This document shows, piece after piece, positions 1-8,559 of a DNA stretch of 64,000 nt. This DNA is from UBA6170 sp942491385 (GTDB lineage: Bacteria > Chloroflexota > Anaerolineae > Anaerolineales > Anaerolineaceae). Within the stretch, counting starts at the first letter, position 1; each line of letters begins with the position of its first letter. The stretch covers positions 62,001 to 126,000 of the forward strand of contig CALOAF010000007.1 of NCBI GenBank assembly GCA_942491385.1. The letters are read 5' to 3'. The translations under genes and the position numbers were made by a program. Under the pieces are notes generated by a model that worked only from the letters and a program-made list of their open reading frames with translations, did not search any database and had not been told where the DNA came from.

Positions 1-1
1 T

Positions 2-406
2 CTTCCTTTCCGAGCTTCAATTTTTATGTCTACACTGATGGATAATAGTATGGTTGCCCAAAATACATGCCTTCAAATGAGTGTAGTAGGTCGCAATTCA
101 TTTGTTGGCGCAGGCACTACATTTACTGATTTCAATTTGTTGCCGATTGGATTACGGGCTCGAGATGCAAATGGAAAATTGGGTAACGCAAATCGGCCAG
201 TTTTGGGGGGATGTGTGGGACATAATTGCCGTATAGGATCTGGTTTGGTTATTTACCCTGCCCGAACGATTGAGTCGGATGTGATCCTCATCAGTTCAAA
301 TGAAAGGCGTGTGATCGAACATGATATTGCTTATGAAGAAAGCGATCATCACCAATTGAAACATGCTACACTTCACCGTCAACTTTATCCCAGGGAAGAT
401 AGATAA
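2..406 (+). CDS. C-terminal part of a hexapeptide-repeat (left-handed beta-helix) protein, 5' truncated
   Basis: The reading frame is open to the left edge of the window, so only the last ~134 residues are present and the ATG at 26 is probably internal. The visible part has the small-residue/hydrophobic periodicity of hexapeptide-repeat folds (VVGRNSFVGAG, then VGHNCRIGSGLVIYPA). Such folds form the acyltransferase domain of GlmU-like nucleotidyltransferases and of stand-alone acyl- or acetyltransferases. The last ~40 residues are charged and not repetitive. The substrate cannot be told from this fragment. A gap of ~170 bp separates it from the signalling operon downstream, so it is probably the end of another transcription unit. 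Confidence 0.6.
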   Translation, partial: LPFRASIFMSTLMDNSMVAQNTCLQMSVVGRNSFVGAGTTFTDFNLLPIGLRARDANGKLGNANRPVLGGCVGHNCRIGSGLVIYPARTIESDVILISSNERRVIEHDIAYEESDHHQLKHATLHRQLYPREDR

Positions 407-579
407 ATAACAGCAGTATAGTAAGTTATTAAAATTATCGTCACTTATTTAAACCCAATTGTGATTTGGATTAAGTATAATAAGTATGTCATCCGTAAAT
501 TATGTTAACCAATTATGTGTATAAAACGGATGCAAAATTATTGTTCGATAATTTCTTAGTTATAAATCTGGAGGTTAGG

Positions 580-1476
580 ATGGGTAAAGGACGCCTATTA
601 GTTGTTGAAGATGATCATGATATTTCTAACATGTTGAATATTTATTTTTCGGGGTTGGGATATGATGTGGATATCGCTCCCCGTGGAGAAGTTGCCCTAG
701 AAAAAACCCGACAATTAATGCCACATTTAATAGTGTTGGATATTATGCTCCCGGATATTGATGGTTATGAAGTCTGTCGTCGCTTAAGAATCAATACCCG
801 TACGAGCCACATTCCGATTATTTTCCTGACTCAAAAGGACGAACGCAGTGACAAACTGCAAGGCCTGGAATTGGGAGCGGATGACTATATTACCAAGCCG
901 TTTGATATTGAAGAATTGCGCTTACGGGTGCAAAATGCAATCGCCAGAGCAGAACGAGAAAGTCTGACAGATGCCCAGTCAGGTTTACCTTCCGGGAGAT
1001 TAATAGAGGACCAATTAAGAAAAATTATCCGCGAGAAAGATTGGTCGTTATTTGATATCCGCATCAACCATCTGGAGCCATTCAAAGAGGTATATGGATT
1101 TATCGCAGCCAATGATGTTCTACGTTTCACCGGAATGTTATTAGGTGATATTTTGGATGAAGTGGGAACAGAAATGTATGATTTTATTGGACATGCCGGT
1201 GGTGATAATTTCGTCCTTATTGCAGATTTCAGCCAATCAAAACAGTTATCTTCCCTTCTAAAGGTAAAATTTGCTGAAACCATCAAAACACATTACAACT
1301 TTATGGATCGTGACCAGGGATTTCTGGCTGTTCCAAATGAATCGGAAACTCCAAAAAAAGCTGCATTGATGACATTATCAATCGGGATGGTTTCACCTAA
1401 TACACATCAATTTGCAGATATTCGAGAAATTACTGAACTAGCAGCAGAAGAACGAAGAAAAGGTAATCTGATTTAG
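580..1476 (+). CDS. Response regulator: receiver domain plus degenerate GGDEF domain
   Basis: A 298-residue protein. The frame is open from 502, but the ATG at 580 is chosen because a clear GGAGGT Shine-Dalgarno sits at 570-575 and the receiver fold starts there (MGKGRLLVVEDDHD). The N-terminal ~120 residues are a CheY-like receiver: acidic pair EDD, phosphoacceptor Asp in LIVLDIMLPD, and conserved Lys in ITKPF. The C-terminal half resembles a diguanylate cyclase domain, but the signature reads GGDNF instead of GG(D/E)EF. The domain is therefore probably catalytically weak or inactive and may act as a ligand or protein-binding output. It is the first gene of an operon with the large histidine kinase 15 bp downstream, which is the likely phosphate donor. 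Confidence 0.85.
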   Translation: MGKGRLLVVEDDHDISNMLNIYFSGLGYDVDIAPRGEVALEKTRQLMPHLIVLDIMLPDIDGYEVCRRLRINTRTSHIPIIFLTQKDERSDKLQGLELGADDYITKPFDIEELRLRVQNAIARAERESLTDAQSGLPSGRLIEDQLRKIIREKDWSLFDIRINHLEPFKEVYGFIAANDVLRFTGMLLGDILDEVGTEMYDFIGHAGGDNFVLIADFSQSKQLSSLLKVKFAETIKTHYNFMDRDQGFLAVPNESETPKKAALMTLSIGMVSPNTHQFADIREITELAAEERRKGNLI

Positions 1477-1491
1477 AACTGGATAATTTGG

Positions 1492-4400
1492 GTGATCGTC
1501 TATCTTTTTACAGGTCTTATCATAGTAGCAATTATTGGAATCCTTTGGGTTTCAATTCGACTTATTTTTGGACTTAAACAGCAGGATACCGTCCAATCTA
1601 TCTCAGAGATTGAGGATTTTTTGGAATATCCTCATCCGGTTCTGCTGGTCGAAAAAGGTGGCAAGGTCAAATATCATAATGTAGAGGTAACCAAATTACT
1701 GGGTTTAAAAGCAGGACAAGAATTTGATATAAACCTCCTGGCTAAAAAATCAAAAAACAACGAAATTTTTAAGATATTTACCAAGCCTGGCAGATACAAT
1801 GTTGAATTTAATCACGAAAATTATGACACTTATAGTTACTCAACATCTACTGGAATGTTGGTAACTTTCCATAAAATTCAATCTATTGGAGACCCTCTCC
1901 CAACAGAAAATGCCATAGTCCCTACTTCACTGAACATCATAGAAAAAATTTCTTCCAATGAGGATCTGGAACAAATCATTCAACTGGTGTTGATAGAAAT
2001 TCAAAACAGAGTTCCAGCTGATTTTACTGAAATCGCGCTCTGGGATGCAGAAAAAGAAGAAATTTTTTCATTTCAAACCAAAACAATTGAAAACATACCT
2101 GCCATGCAATCCCCGAAACGTTATTATGTAAATGAATGTTTTTCAGGGAAAGTCATTAAAGAAAGAAAAAAAATCTACATTGAAAATTTCAATTTTGACC
2201 TGAACCCAACCGATAAAGAGGATTTGCCTTCTGACCTGCATGAAATTCTGGGGATCCCATTATGGTTGAATGGCGATGTCATTGGCGCAATCATCCTTGG
2301 CAATATCCAACCCTTGGAATTATCCCAAAAAGCATTGGCTTTAGACTCACGAATATTGAACCAGATTGCTGTTGGCCTATACTTTGCCTGGATGAACCAT
2401 GAGGTGCGGAGAAAATCTTCTGAATTAAGTGGTTTATCAAAGTTAACCTATTCCATCAGCAAAATTCAGGATCCACACATATTTTTCAAGAATATCATAT
2501 CCAGTTTTGAAAGTCTATTACCTGTTGATATTTTTGGTTTTATCCTCTATGATGAACAAATAAAAATTCTGGAAGCCAAACAACCTTTTAAAGGTCTCCC
2601 TGATCCAATTGTTGATATTATCAGGATTACAGTTGAGCCGGACAGCCCAGCGCACAACATCTTGTTTTCACAGGATATTTTGATTGTAGATAATGCGATG
2701 GATAACCAACAGTGGTCTGATCTGGGTTTATCCCATCTGGCCAGTGCAGCCAGCATCCGAGAAGCGGTGCTCATTCCATTGTCTCCGGGCAGTGAACCGA
2801 TGGGATATCTATTGGCTGCCAATCATCAGAATATCGAAACCTCATTTTCACAGGATGAGATGCATCTCCTCATGATTGTCGCAAACCAAACAGCGCCCCT
2901 TATCGAAAATCTTTATCTCCTCCTTCAATCAAAACAAAGAACACAGCGGGCAGAATCTTTACGTAGAATTTCATCCTTAGCCAGTTCTTCAGCCACATTG
3001 GAAGAACTACTCGCTTTCTCTATTAATGAACTTTCATTATTGTTACATGCCAATATGGCAGGTTTATTCCTCATCGATCAATCATCCATGAAATTGGAAT
3101 GGAACCCGGATTCAAGTTATGGGCAATGGCGGTTTGAGGATGCAGTAAAAGAATTAGCACTTTCTTCTTCCGATTTTCCTGCGACCGTAACCCATACCAG
3201 GGAGCCGTTATTAATAGGAAAGTTTGACGAAACGAAACCAATTCCAGCCTTTTATCAAAATATAGTCGATCAATGTGATTTACAATCAGCCATTATTGTT
3301 CCAATGGTTGTGAAAAACCGAGGTATTGGAGAAATTTGGTTTGGCAGCAATACCCTCAGTTTTTTCGATCAGGGCGATATACAATTGATTCTTTCTGCTG
3401 CAAACCAACTAGCGTATGTGGTGGATCAGGCAAATTTATCAGTGCTCACGCTGGAAGCGTTGAATGAAAAAATGGAACAGGAAAAATTGATTGATGAATT
3501 GCAAAAGATTAATCATTTTAGCCAGGAAATAACCAGCCTTCGTCCCACGCTAATTTTGCAGGAATTGCTGGATATTTTAATGGAATTCATTCCTTCTGCG
3601 GACGCCGGATGGATAGGTTTATATAATGAACCAGATCGATCTATAAAACCGGAACACATGCGAAATTTTTCAGAGAGCTTTCAAAAGCTTCAATTCGGAT
3701 CTAAAAGTCTTCCGGTTCAAATTTGTATAAATAAAAAACTGATCCTGCTTAATGATCTTGAATTTCCTTTAGGGTATGGATTAACTGAATCGGAAGCCGT
3801 TCAATATTTAAGAAGTACACAAAATCAAATTCCAACTGGCTGTTTAATGGTACCCATCACAGCATCCAATAGTTGTATTGGCACACTGGTTTTGGAAATT
3901 TATAATACTGAGAAATCATTTTCTCCAGAAGATGAATCCTTAACCTTATCTTTTCTGCATCAAGCAAATTTAGCACTATCAAATGCAGATTTATTTATGA
4001 CCACTGCAATACAAACAGAAAAATTGAAAATTCTTACTGATCTTTCCAAATCAATGTCAGCCAGCTTAAATAAAGAAGAATTACAACATTCGTTGTTGGA
4101 ACAATTGGAGCAGTTGGTCGAATATCAAACCGCTACTTTATGGGAGAAAGATAAGCGGCATCTAAAAGTTATCGCTACCGCTGGGTTTCCTGATGGTGAG
4201 GATAGAACGGGATTGGTTGTTCAACTAGATGATTCTTCCCTATTCCAGGAAATGTTTACCACCAAGCAGCCCCTCGTTATTCCTGATATCAGAGCAGATG
4301 GACGTTTTCCTGCTTTGGTTGAGGCTGAAAATTTCTCTTGGATGGGTATTCCTATTATTTCAAAAGATGAAGTCATTGCCGTGATCGCCTTAGAACAAAA

Positions 4401-6675
4401 ACAAGTGGGATATTATGAGGAAGGGTTAGTGCAATTGGCAGAAGCTTTTGCATCTCAGGCGGCGATTGCATTGGAGAACGCCAGTCTTTATCAGGAATCA
4501 ATCACCCGTGGGTCAGAGCTCAACGAGCGTACACAAAAATTATCCTGGTTGAACCAATTCTCTTCGGAAGTAAACCGATCCTTGGACATCACTTATATTA
4601 TTAGCTCCACTTCTGAATATTTAATAAATATTGTCAAATGTGAAATGATCTCCATATTTTTAATCGGCCAGGATCGGGATTTGAAATTATCATATCAACG
4701 GCCAGAAATTGGCACTATGCCGAAATTGATGATTCATGATCAACCACTTTTCGAGAAATTAATTCAGTCTCGTGGAATTTACCAAATAGAGAATGTTGCA
4801 GAAGACCAGGAAATAGATATCTTAAATCAACAATATTTCTCCCAACGGGGCACTACATCAATCTTGTTTGTTCCTTTACTAAGTTCCAATGAATTTTTTG
4901 GGTGGGTTGGAATGGAATCTCGAACATCCAGACGCTTTACACACAATGAGACTGAATTGGCCATGACGATAGCAAATCAAGCAGCATTAGCCATGAACAA
5001 CGCGTTCTTATTGAGCGAGACTCTGGGGTTGAAAAAGAACCTCGAAACGAGGGTTGAGGAGCGCACCAAAGAATTAATCGTGGAACACCGCAATACTGAA
5101 ATGTTACTGAATATTTCCAATGAACTTGCCGGGAGTATGGATATCGATCAGATTCTTGACAGCACTTTAAGATTGATCAATGGTGCCTTGAATGTTTCTG
5201 GAAGCCTAATCTATCTAACAAGTAACAAGAAAATAATACAGGCAATTCATCACTCTTCAGAAAATGAAGGGCAAGTTGTTAATGAATCAATTGAAAACTA
5301 TTTTCAGCAAACCGTTTCAGAAAAGAAATCTATTTTACTTGAAAATATTATTGATGATGACCAACATAAGCGATTTTCAAGCTGGATGTTTGTCCCATTG
5401 AAATTTGGCGAATCGATCTTAGGAGTCCTGTCTATTTTTCATCATAAACCGTTTTTCCTCACGGACAGAGATCTTAAATTAGGTGAAGCGATTGCAGGCC
5501 AAATCAGTTTGGCTTTGAATAATGCCGAGATTTTCACCCTGATTCGCGATCAATCGGAAAATCTTGGGTCTATGCTACGTGACCAAGAGGTTGAAGCCAG
5601 TCGCTCCAAAGCAATCCTGGAAGCTGTTGCCGATGGTGTGTTGGTAACAGGCACACAATCCGAAATATTGTTATTAAACAAATCGGCAAAAGTTATCTTG
5701 GCGATGGAAGAGAATTCAATCGATACCTCTTTGCAAGCATTGCAGAATTTCTTTGGTGGAAAAATTATGCATTGGATTTCGACTATCAAAAACTGGACTG
5801 AGCAACCATCAAAAATACTTACAGATGCTGTTTTTGCGGAAAGAATACCGTTAATGGGTCAACAGGTTATTTCAGTTCATCTTTCTCCAGTTATGTGGCG
5901 CAACGAATTCTTGGGGACTGTATCTGTTATTAGAGATATCACCATCGAAGTTCAAATCGATCAATTGAAGACCGATTTTATATCCAATATCAGCCATGAA
6001 TTAAGAACGCCGATGACTTCAATCAAAGGGTATGTTGAAGTATTGCTGATGGGAGCATCAGGAAACATTAATGATCAACAAAAACATTTTTTGGAAATTA
6101 TTCAGGGAAGCGCAAATCGATTAACTTCTTTGATGGATTCTATTCTGGATGTTTCCAGAATAGAATCCGGAACTATTATTCTGAGACCAGAACTAATGGA
6201 TTTGGTCGCTAAAATTAACGATGTAGTTGAAATTCACAAAAATGCATCCATCAATGATTCAAAACAGATTACCTATCAGATAAAACCTATCGGAAAAATT
6301 CCCCAGATTATGGTTGATATTGATAGAATGGAACAGGTATTTTTGAATATTCTGAATAATGCTCGGATTTATTCATATGAAGATGGTTTAATAACAATTA
6401 TAGTAGAAGCAGTTGAGAAATTTATCAAAATTGGATTTATCGATCGAGGGGTAGGAATTCCAAGAGACGAACAGGAACATGTTTTTGAGCGATTTTACCG
6501 AGGCAGGAACGCATTGAACATGAATTCTGCAGGCACTGGATTAGGTTTATCAATCGCACGAATCCTGATTGAAATGCATGGGGGAACTATATATCTGGAA
6601 TCGTCTGGTATTCCAGGTGAAGGTTCAAGTGTCACTGTCATGCTCCCCATCAAACAAGAAAACGGGACATCATAA
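1492..6675 (+). CDS. Giant membrane-anchored histidine kinase with about seven GAF domains and a PAS domain
   Basis: A 1727-residue sensor kinase starting at GTG 1492, with no strong ribosome site. Residues ~3-27 form one membrane helix, followed by a short PAS-like segment (~40-130). Then come about seven GAF-type modules, beginning near residues 148, 317, 490, 673, 846, 1017 and 1204. Most end in the typical helix motif of the type NQAALAMNNA. A coiled coil (VEERTKEL) near 1190 precedes the last GAF, and a PAS domain starts near 1373. The HisKA H-box ISHELRTP carries the phosphorylatable His1502. The HATPase domain has the N-box NILNNA, the G1 box DRGVGIP and the G2 box GTGLGLSIA. All kinase motifs look intact. 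The stop overlaps the next response regulator (TAATG), so the two are translationally coupled. Ligands are unknown; the GAF array suggests integration of several small-molecule or redox signals. Confidence 0.93.
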   Translation: MIVYLFTGLIIVAIIGILWVSIRLIFGLKQQDTVQSISEIEDFLEYPHPVLLVEKGGKVKYHNVEVTKLLGLKAGQEFDINLLAKKSKNNEIFKIFTKPGRYNVEFNHENYDTYSYSTSTGMLVTFHKIQSIGDPLPTENAIVPTSLNIIEKISSNEDLEQIIQLVLIEIQNRVPADFTEIALWDAEKEEIFSFQTKTIENIPAMQSPKRYYVNECFSGKVIKERKKIYIENFNFDLNPTDKEDLPSDLHEILGIPLWLNGDVIGAIILGNIQPLELSQKALALDSRILNQIAVGLYFAWMNHEVRRKSSELSGLSKLTYSISKIQDPHIFFKNIISSFESLLPVDIFGFILYDEQIKILEAKQPFKGLPDPIVDIIRITVEPDSPAHNILFSQDILIVDNAMDNQQWSDLGLSHLASAASIREAVLIPLSPGSEPMGYLLAANHQNIETSFSQDEMHLLMIVANQTAPLIENLYLLLQSKQRTQRAESLRRISSLASSSATLEELLAFSINELSLLLHANMAGLFLIDQSSMKLEWNPDSSYGQWRFEDAVKELALSSSDFPATVTHTREPLLIGKFDETKPIPAFYQNIVDQCDLQSAIIVPMVVKNRGIGEIWFGSNTLSFFDQGDIQLILSAANQLAYVVDQANLSVLTLEALNEKMEQEKLIDELQKINHFSQEITSLRPTLILQELLDILMEFIPSADAGWIGLYNEPDRSIKPEHMRNFSESFQKLQFGSKSLPVQICINKKLILLNDLEFPLGYGLTESEAVQYLRSTQNQIPTGCLMVPITASNSCIGTLVLEIYNTEKSFSPEDESLTLSFLHQANLALSNADLFMTTAIQTEKLKILTDLSKSMSASLNKEELQHSLLEQLEQLVEYQTATLWEKDKRHLKVIATAGFPDGEDRTGLVVQLDDSSLFQEMFTTKQPLVIPDIRADGRFPALVEAENFSWMGIPIISKDEVIAVIALEQKQVGYYEEGLVQLAEAFASQAAIALENASLYQESITRGSELNERTQKLSWLNQFSSEVNRSLDITYIISSTSEYLINIVKCEMISIFLIGQDRDLKLSYQRPEIGTMPKLMIHDQPLFEKLIQSRGIYQIENVAEDQEIDILNQQYFSQRGTTSILFVPLLSSNEFFGWVGMESRTSRRFTHNETELAMTIANQAALAMNNAFLLSETLGLKKNLETRVEERTKELIVEHRNTEMLLNISNELAGSMDIDQILDSTLRLINGALNVSGSLIYLTSNKKIIQAIHHSSENEGQVVNESIENYFQQTVSEKKSILLENIIDDDQHKRFSSWMFVPLKFGESILGVLSIFHHKPFFLTDRDLKLGEAIAGQISLALNNAEIFTLIRDQSENLGSMLRDQEVEASRSKAILEAVADGVLVTGTQSEILLLNKSAKVILAMEENSIDTSLQALQNFFGGKIMHWISTIKNWTEQPSKILTDAVFAERIPLMGQQVISVHLSPVMWRNEFLGTVSVIRDITIEVQIDQLKTDFISNISHELRTPMTSIKGYVEVLLMGASGNINDQQKHFLEIIQGSANRLTSLMDSILDVSRIESGTIILRPELMDLVAKINDVVEIHKNASINDSKQITYQIKPIGKIPQIMVDIDRMEQVFLNILNNARIYSYEDGLITIIVEAVEKFIKIGFIDRGVGIPRDEQEHVFERFYRGRNALNMNSAGTGLGLSIARILIEMHGGTIYLESSGIPGEGSSVTVMLPIKQENGTS

Positions 6676-7046
6676 TGGCAAAGATATTAATCGCTGAAGA
6701 TGAACCCGATATTCGTGATCTGATTGAATTTACCCTGAAATATGTTGGTCATGAAGTTGTTTCTGTTGCAAATGGCGAAGAAGCATATAAACTTACCAGA
6801 AAAAACAACCCAGACTTGATCTTATTGGATGTGCGCATGCCCGTCATGTCTGGATACGAAGCTTGTGAAAAAATAAAGGCAGATCCCCAAACAAGCCATA
6901 TTCCAGTCGTTTTTCTTTCTGCTAAAGGACAGGAATCAGAAATTAAGGCAGGTTTAGCAGCAGGAGCAGTAGATTATTTATTAAAACCTTTTGCCCCAAA
7001 TGAACTCAACAGACGGATAAATGATATCCTGGCCGGGGTAGCATGA
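6675..7046 (+). CDS. Single-domain response regulator (CheY-like receiver)
   Basis: A 123-residue receiver with no output domain. It shows the acidic pocket (AEDEPD), the phosphoacceptor Asp in LILLDVRMP, the conserved Ser in VVFLSAKG and the Lys in LLKPFAP. Its ATG overlaps the kinase stop codon by one base, and its own stop overlaps the following hydrolase by four (ATGA). It is the obvious partner of the multi-GAF kinase. With no DNA-binding or enzymatic output it must act by protein contact, for example as an intermediate in a phosphorelay with the receiver/degenerate-GGDEF protein upstream or with the hydrolase-like protein downstream. That role is inference. Confidence 0.9.
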   Translation: MAKILIAEDEPDIRDLIEFTLKYVGHEVVSVANGEEAYKLTRKNNPDLILLDVRMPVMSGYEACEKIKADPQTSHIPVVFLSAKGQESEIKAGLAAGAVDYLLKPFAPNELNRRINDILAGVA

Positions 7047-7828
7047 GCGCGATTTTCATTGATGGGCAATTAGCACATTACGAAGTCATTGGTCGTGGGA
7101 AGCCGGTTTTATTTTTACATGGCTGGATTGGATCCTGGCGATATTGGGTGCCTACAATGCAGGCGATATCATCCTCAAACAGAGCTTATGCCCTGGATTT
7201 TTGGGGCTTTGGGGATAGTGCCAAGCATGACCAATATACGATCAATGATCAGGTGAAATTTGTTAAAGCGTTTATGGAAAAAATCGGGCTTTCACAAGTT
7301 GTTCTGATTGGTCATGGCCTGGGGGCTATTGTTGCCTATGGTCTTGCTATTAAAAATCCCGAAATGGTAGAGAAGATTTTATCAATTTCTCTGCCAATGT
7401 CATTTGATTTTCTAAACACCCGGCTGCTGTCCGGAGAACATTTGGGACTTGTCGATAAGTTATTGGGAAAAGGGATTGAAACTGAAGCAGTCAGAAGCGA
7501 CGAAGCCAAGAATGATCCAGAGGCTATTCGAAAAACATTATCTGCAAGCGAATTGCTCAATTGGTTGGAGAGCCTGGATTATTACGAAAAGATTTCACTG
7601 TTGGTCTTTGGACAGAATGATCCTGTGGTACGAGCCCCCACCATAGAAAAAATTCAAACGTTTCGCCAGAACATCCACACCATAATATTTGAACAATCTG
7701 GGCACTTTCCAATGTTGGATGAGAGTAGTAAATTTTCAAGGTTATTGGGTGAATTTCTAGAGCTAGGGGAAGATGATTCTCCTGCAAATTTGCAAATCAA
7801 AGAAAAATGGCAGCGCAGGGTCAGATAA
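7043..7828 (+). CDS. Alpha/beta-hydrolase fold protein lacking the nucleophile residue
   Basis: A 261-residue alpha/beta-hydrolase fold protein. It has the oxyanion-hole motif LFLHGW near residue 25, an acid candidate in FGQNDPVV and a catalytic-His candidate in QSGHFPMLDE. The nucleophile elbow reads IGHGLG, so the usual Ser of GHSLG is Gly92 (codon GGC at 7316-7318). There is therefore no nucleophile, and ordinary esterase/hydrolase chemistry is unlikely. It overlaps the upstream receiver gene by four bases and shares the signalling operon, which suggests a sensory or binding role comparable in concept to RsbQ, although RsbQ keeps its triad. The last ~20 residues are polar and basic (KEKWQRRVR). 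Fold assignment is strong, function unknown. Confidence 0.85.
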   Translation: MSAIFIDGQLAHYEVIGRGKPVLFLHGWIGSWRYWVPTMQAISSSNRAYALDFWGFGDSAKHDQYTINDQVKFVKAFMEKIGLSQVVLIGHGLGAIVAYGLAIKNPEMVEKILSISLPMSFDFLNTRLLSGEHLGLVDKLLGKGIETEAVRSDEAKNDPEAIRKTLSASELLNWLESLDYYEKISLLVFGQNDPVVRAPTIEKIQTFRQNIHTIIFEQSGHFPMLDESSKFSRLLGEFLELGEDDSPANLQIKEKWQRRVR

Positions 7829-7874
7829 ATCAGGTAGAAGGAATTTTCAAGAAGTAAAAGGGTATAGAATTTTA

Positions 7875-8261
7875 ATGGAAATTGTTGTTTTTTATGATGG
7901 TACCTGTCCATTCTGTGTGACCAGTGCCAGAAATTTAAAAAAGCTAGATTGGCTGAATAAACTTAAAATTATTGACTTATTCACACCAGGTATCTTGGAG
8001 ATATATGATGTTCCACTCGAGGAAGCGATGAACAGGATCCAGGTGGTTAAGAACCATAAAATCCGCAGAGAAGGCATGAATGCATTGCTATTGATCTCCT
8101 GGTATTTGCCATTATTATGGATCTTTATCCCCTTTTTCTGGTTATCGATTAAGCTCCGAATTGGGTCAAAAATATATGATTGGATTGCCAGAAACCGTTT
8201 TCTTTTTCCGGTACCAGGATATTGCCCAATCCCTGATTCCAAGGATAATCAACAAAAATAA
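7875..8261 (+). CDS. DCC-family (DUF393) thiol-disulfide oxidoreductase-like protein
   Basis: A 128-residue protein. The frame opens earlier (7773), but the ATG at 7875 gives the standard family N-terminus, VVFYDGTCPFC, with the DGxCxxC motif at residues ~8-14 that defines the DCC family. Family members resemble thioredoxin-like oxidoreductases, but their partners are mostly unknown. A hydrophobic stretch near residues 75-95 (WYLPLLWIFIPFFWL) could lie in or on the membrane. The gene begins 46 bp after the hydrolase-like gene and is followed by a terminator-like hairpin, so it is probably the last gene of the signalling operon. Confidence 0.8.
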   Translation: MEIVVFYDGTCPFCVTSARNLKKLDWLNKLKIIDLFTPGILEIYDVPLEEAMNRIQVVKNHKIRREGMNALLLISWYLPLLWIFIPFFWLSIKLRIGSKIYDWIARNRFLFPVPGYCPIPDSKDNQQK

Positions 8262-8273
8262 TATCATGTTCGA

Positions 8274-8319
8274 GATCAGTTTGACCTCTACTTAAATAGA
8301 GTTGATCAGGTATTTTTTT
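8274..8319 (+). terminator. Rho-independent terminator-like hairpin after the signalling operon
   Basis: Two nested stems can be drawn: GATCA (8274-8278) with TGATC (8303-8307), and inside it CTCTA (8286-8290) with TAGAG (8297-8301). A run of seven T follows at 8313-8319. It lies 12 bp after the DCC gene and before the thiamine operon promoter, which fits a transcription end. Confidence 0.55.
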
Positions 8320-8366
8320 CTCATCTTAGTGAATAATCAAAAGAATCTAAAAGATTTGACGTGACC

Positions 8367-8394
8367 TTGACATTGCCCTCTTTTCTCATATACT
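8367..8394 (+). promoter_or_regulatory. Sigma-70-type promoter of the thiamine operon
   Basis: A consensus -35 box TTGACA (8367-8372) lies 16 bp before TATACT (8389-8394). Predicted transcription would start near 8400, just ahead of the TPP aptamer. Spacing and context make this the best promoter seen in the window. Confidence 0.7.
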
Positions 8395-8410
8395 AATAAT
8401 CAATGTTAGG

Positions 8411-8503
8411 AGCAACGGGGAGTCCTTTTTTGGGCTGAGAGGAGAACAATTCCACGTTCTCGACCCGCAAACCTGATCCGGTTCATACCGGCGGAGGAAT
8501 ATG
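8411..8503 (+). promoter_or_regulatory. TPP riboswitch (THI element) aptamer
   Basis: The conserved THI-box parts are present in order: GGGGAGTCC (8417-8425), GGGCTGAGAGG (8432-8442), a variable stem-loop (GAGAAC ... GTTCTC), GACCCGCAAACCTGAT (8462-8477), then CCGG-loop-CCGG (8478-8491) running into GCGGAGGAA. CTGAGA and ACCTGAT form the pyrimidine- and pyrophosphate-binding cores in known TPP riboswitches. The downstream genes are thiamine pyrophosphokinase and a thiamine-type ABC transporter, as expected. TPP binding should close the 3' helix and favour the adjacent terminator. Confidence 0.95.
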
Positions 8504-8518
8504 CGATCGAAACTGATT

Positions 8519-8547
8519 ACCCGCCGGTTGGTGGGTTTTTTGTTTTT
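8519..8547 (+). terminator. Riboswitch-controlled intrinsic terminator
   Basis: ACCCGCC (8519-8525) pairs with GGTGGGT (8530-8536) around a GGTT loop, followed by a T-rich tract to 8547. The octamer CCGCCGGT (8521-8528), which contains part of the left arm and loop, is also the exact complement of ACCGGCGG (8487-8494) in the aptamer. The antiterminator and terminator are therefore mutually exclusive. Confidence 0.85.
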
Positions 8548-8559
8548 CCTAGGGTAAGG

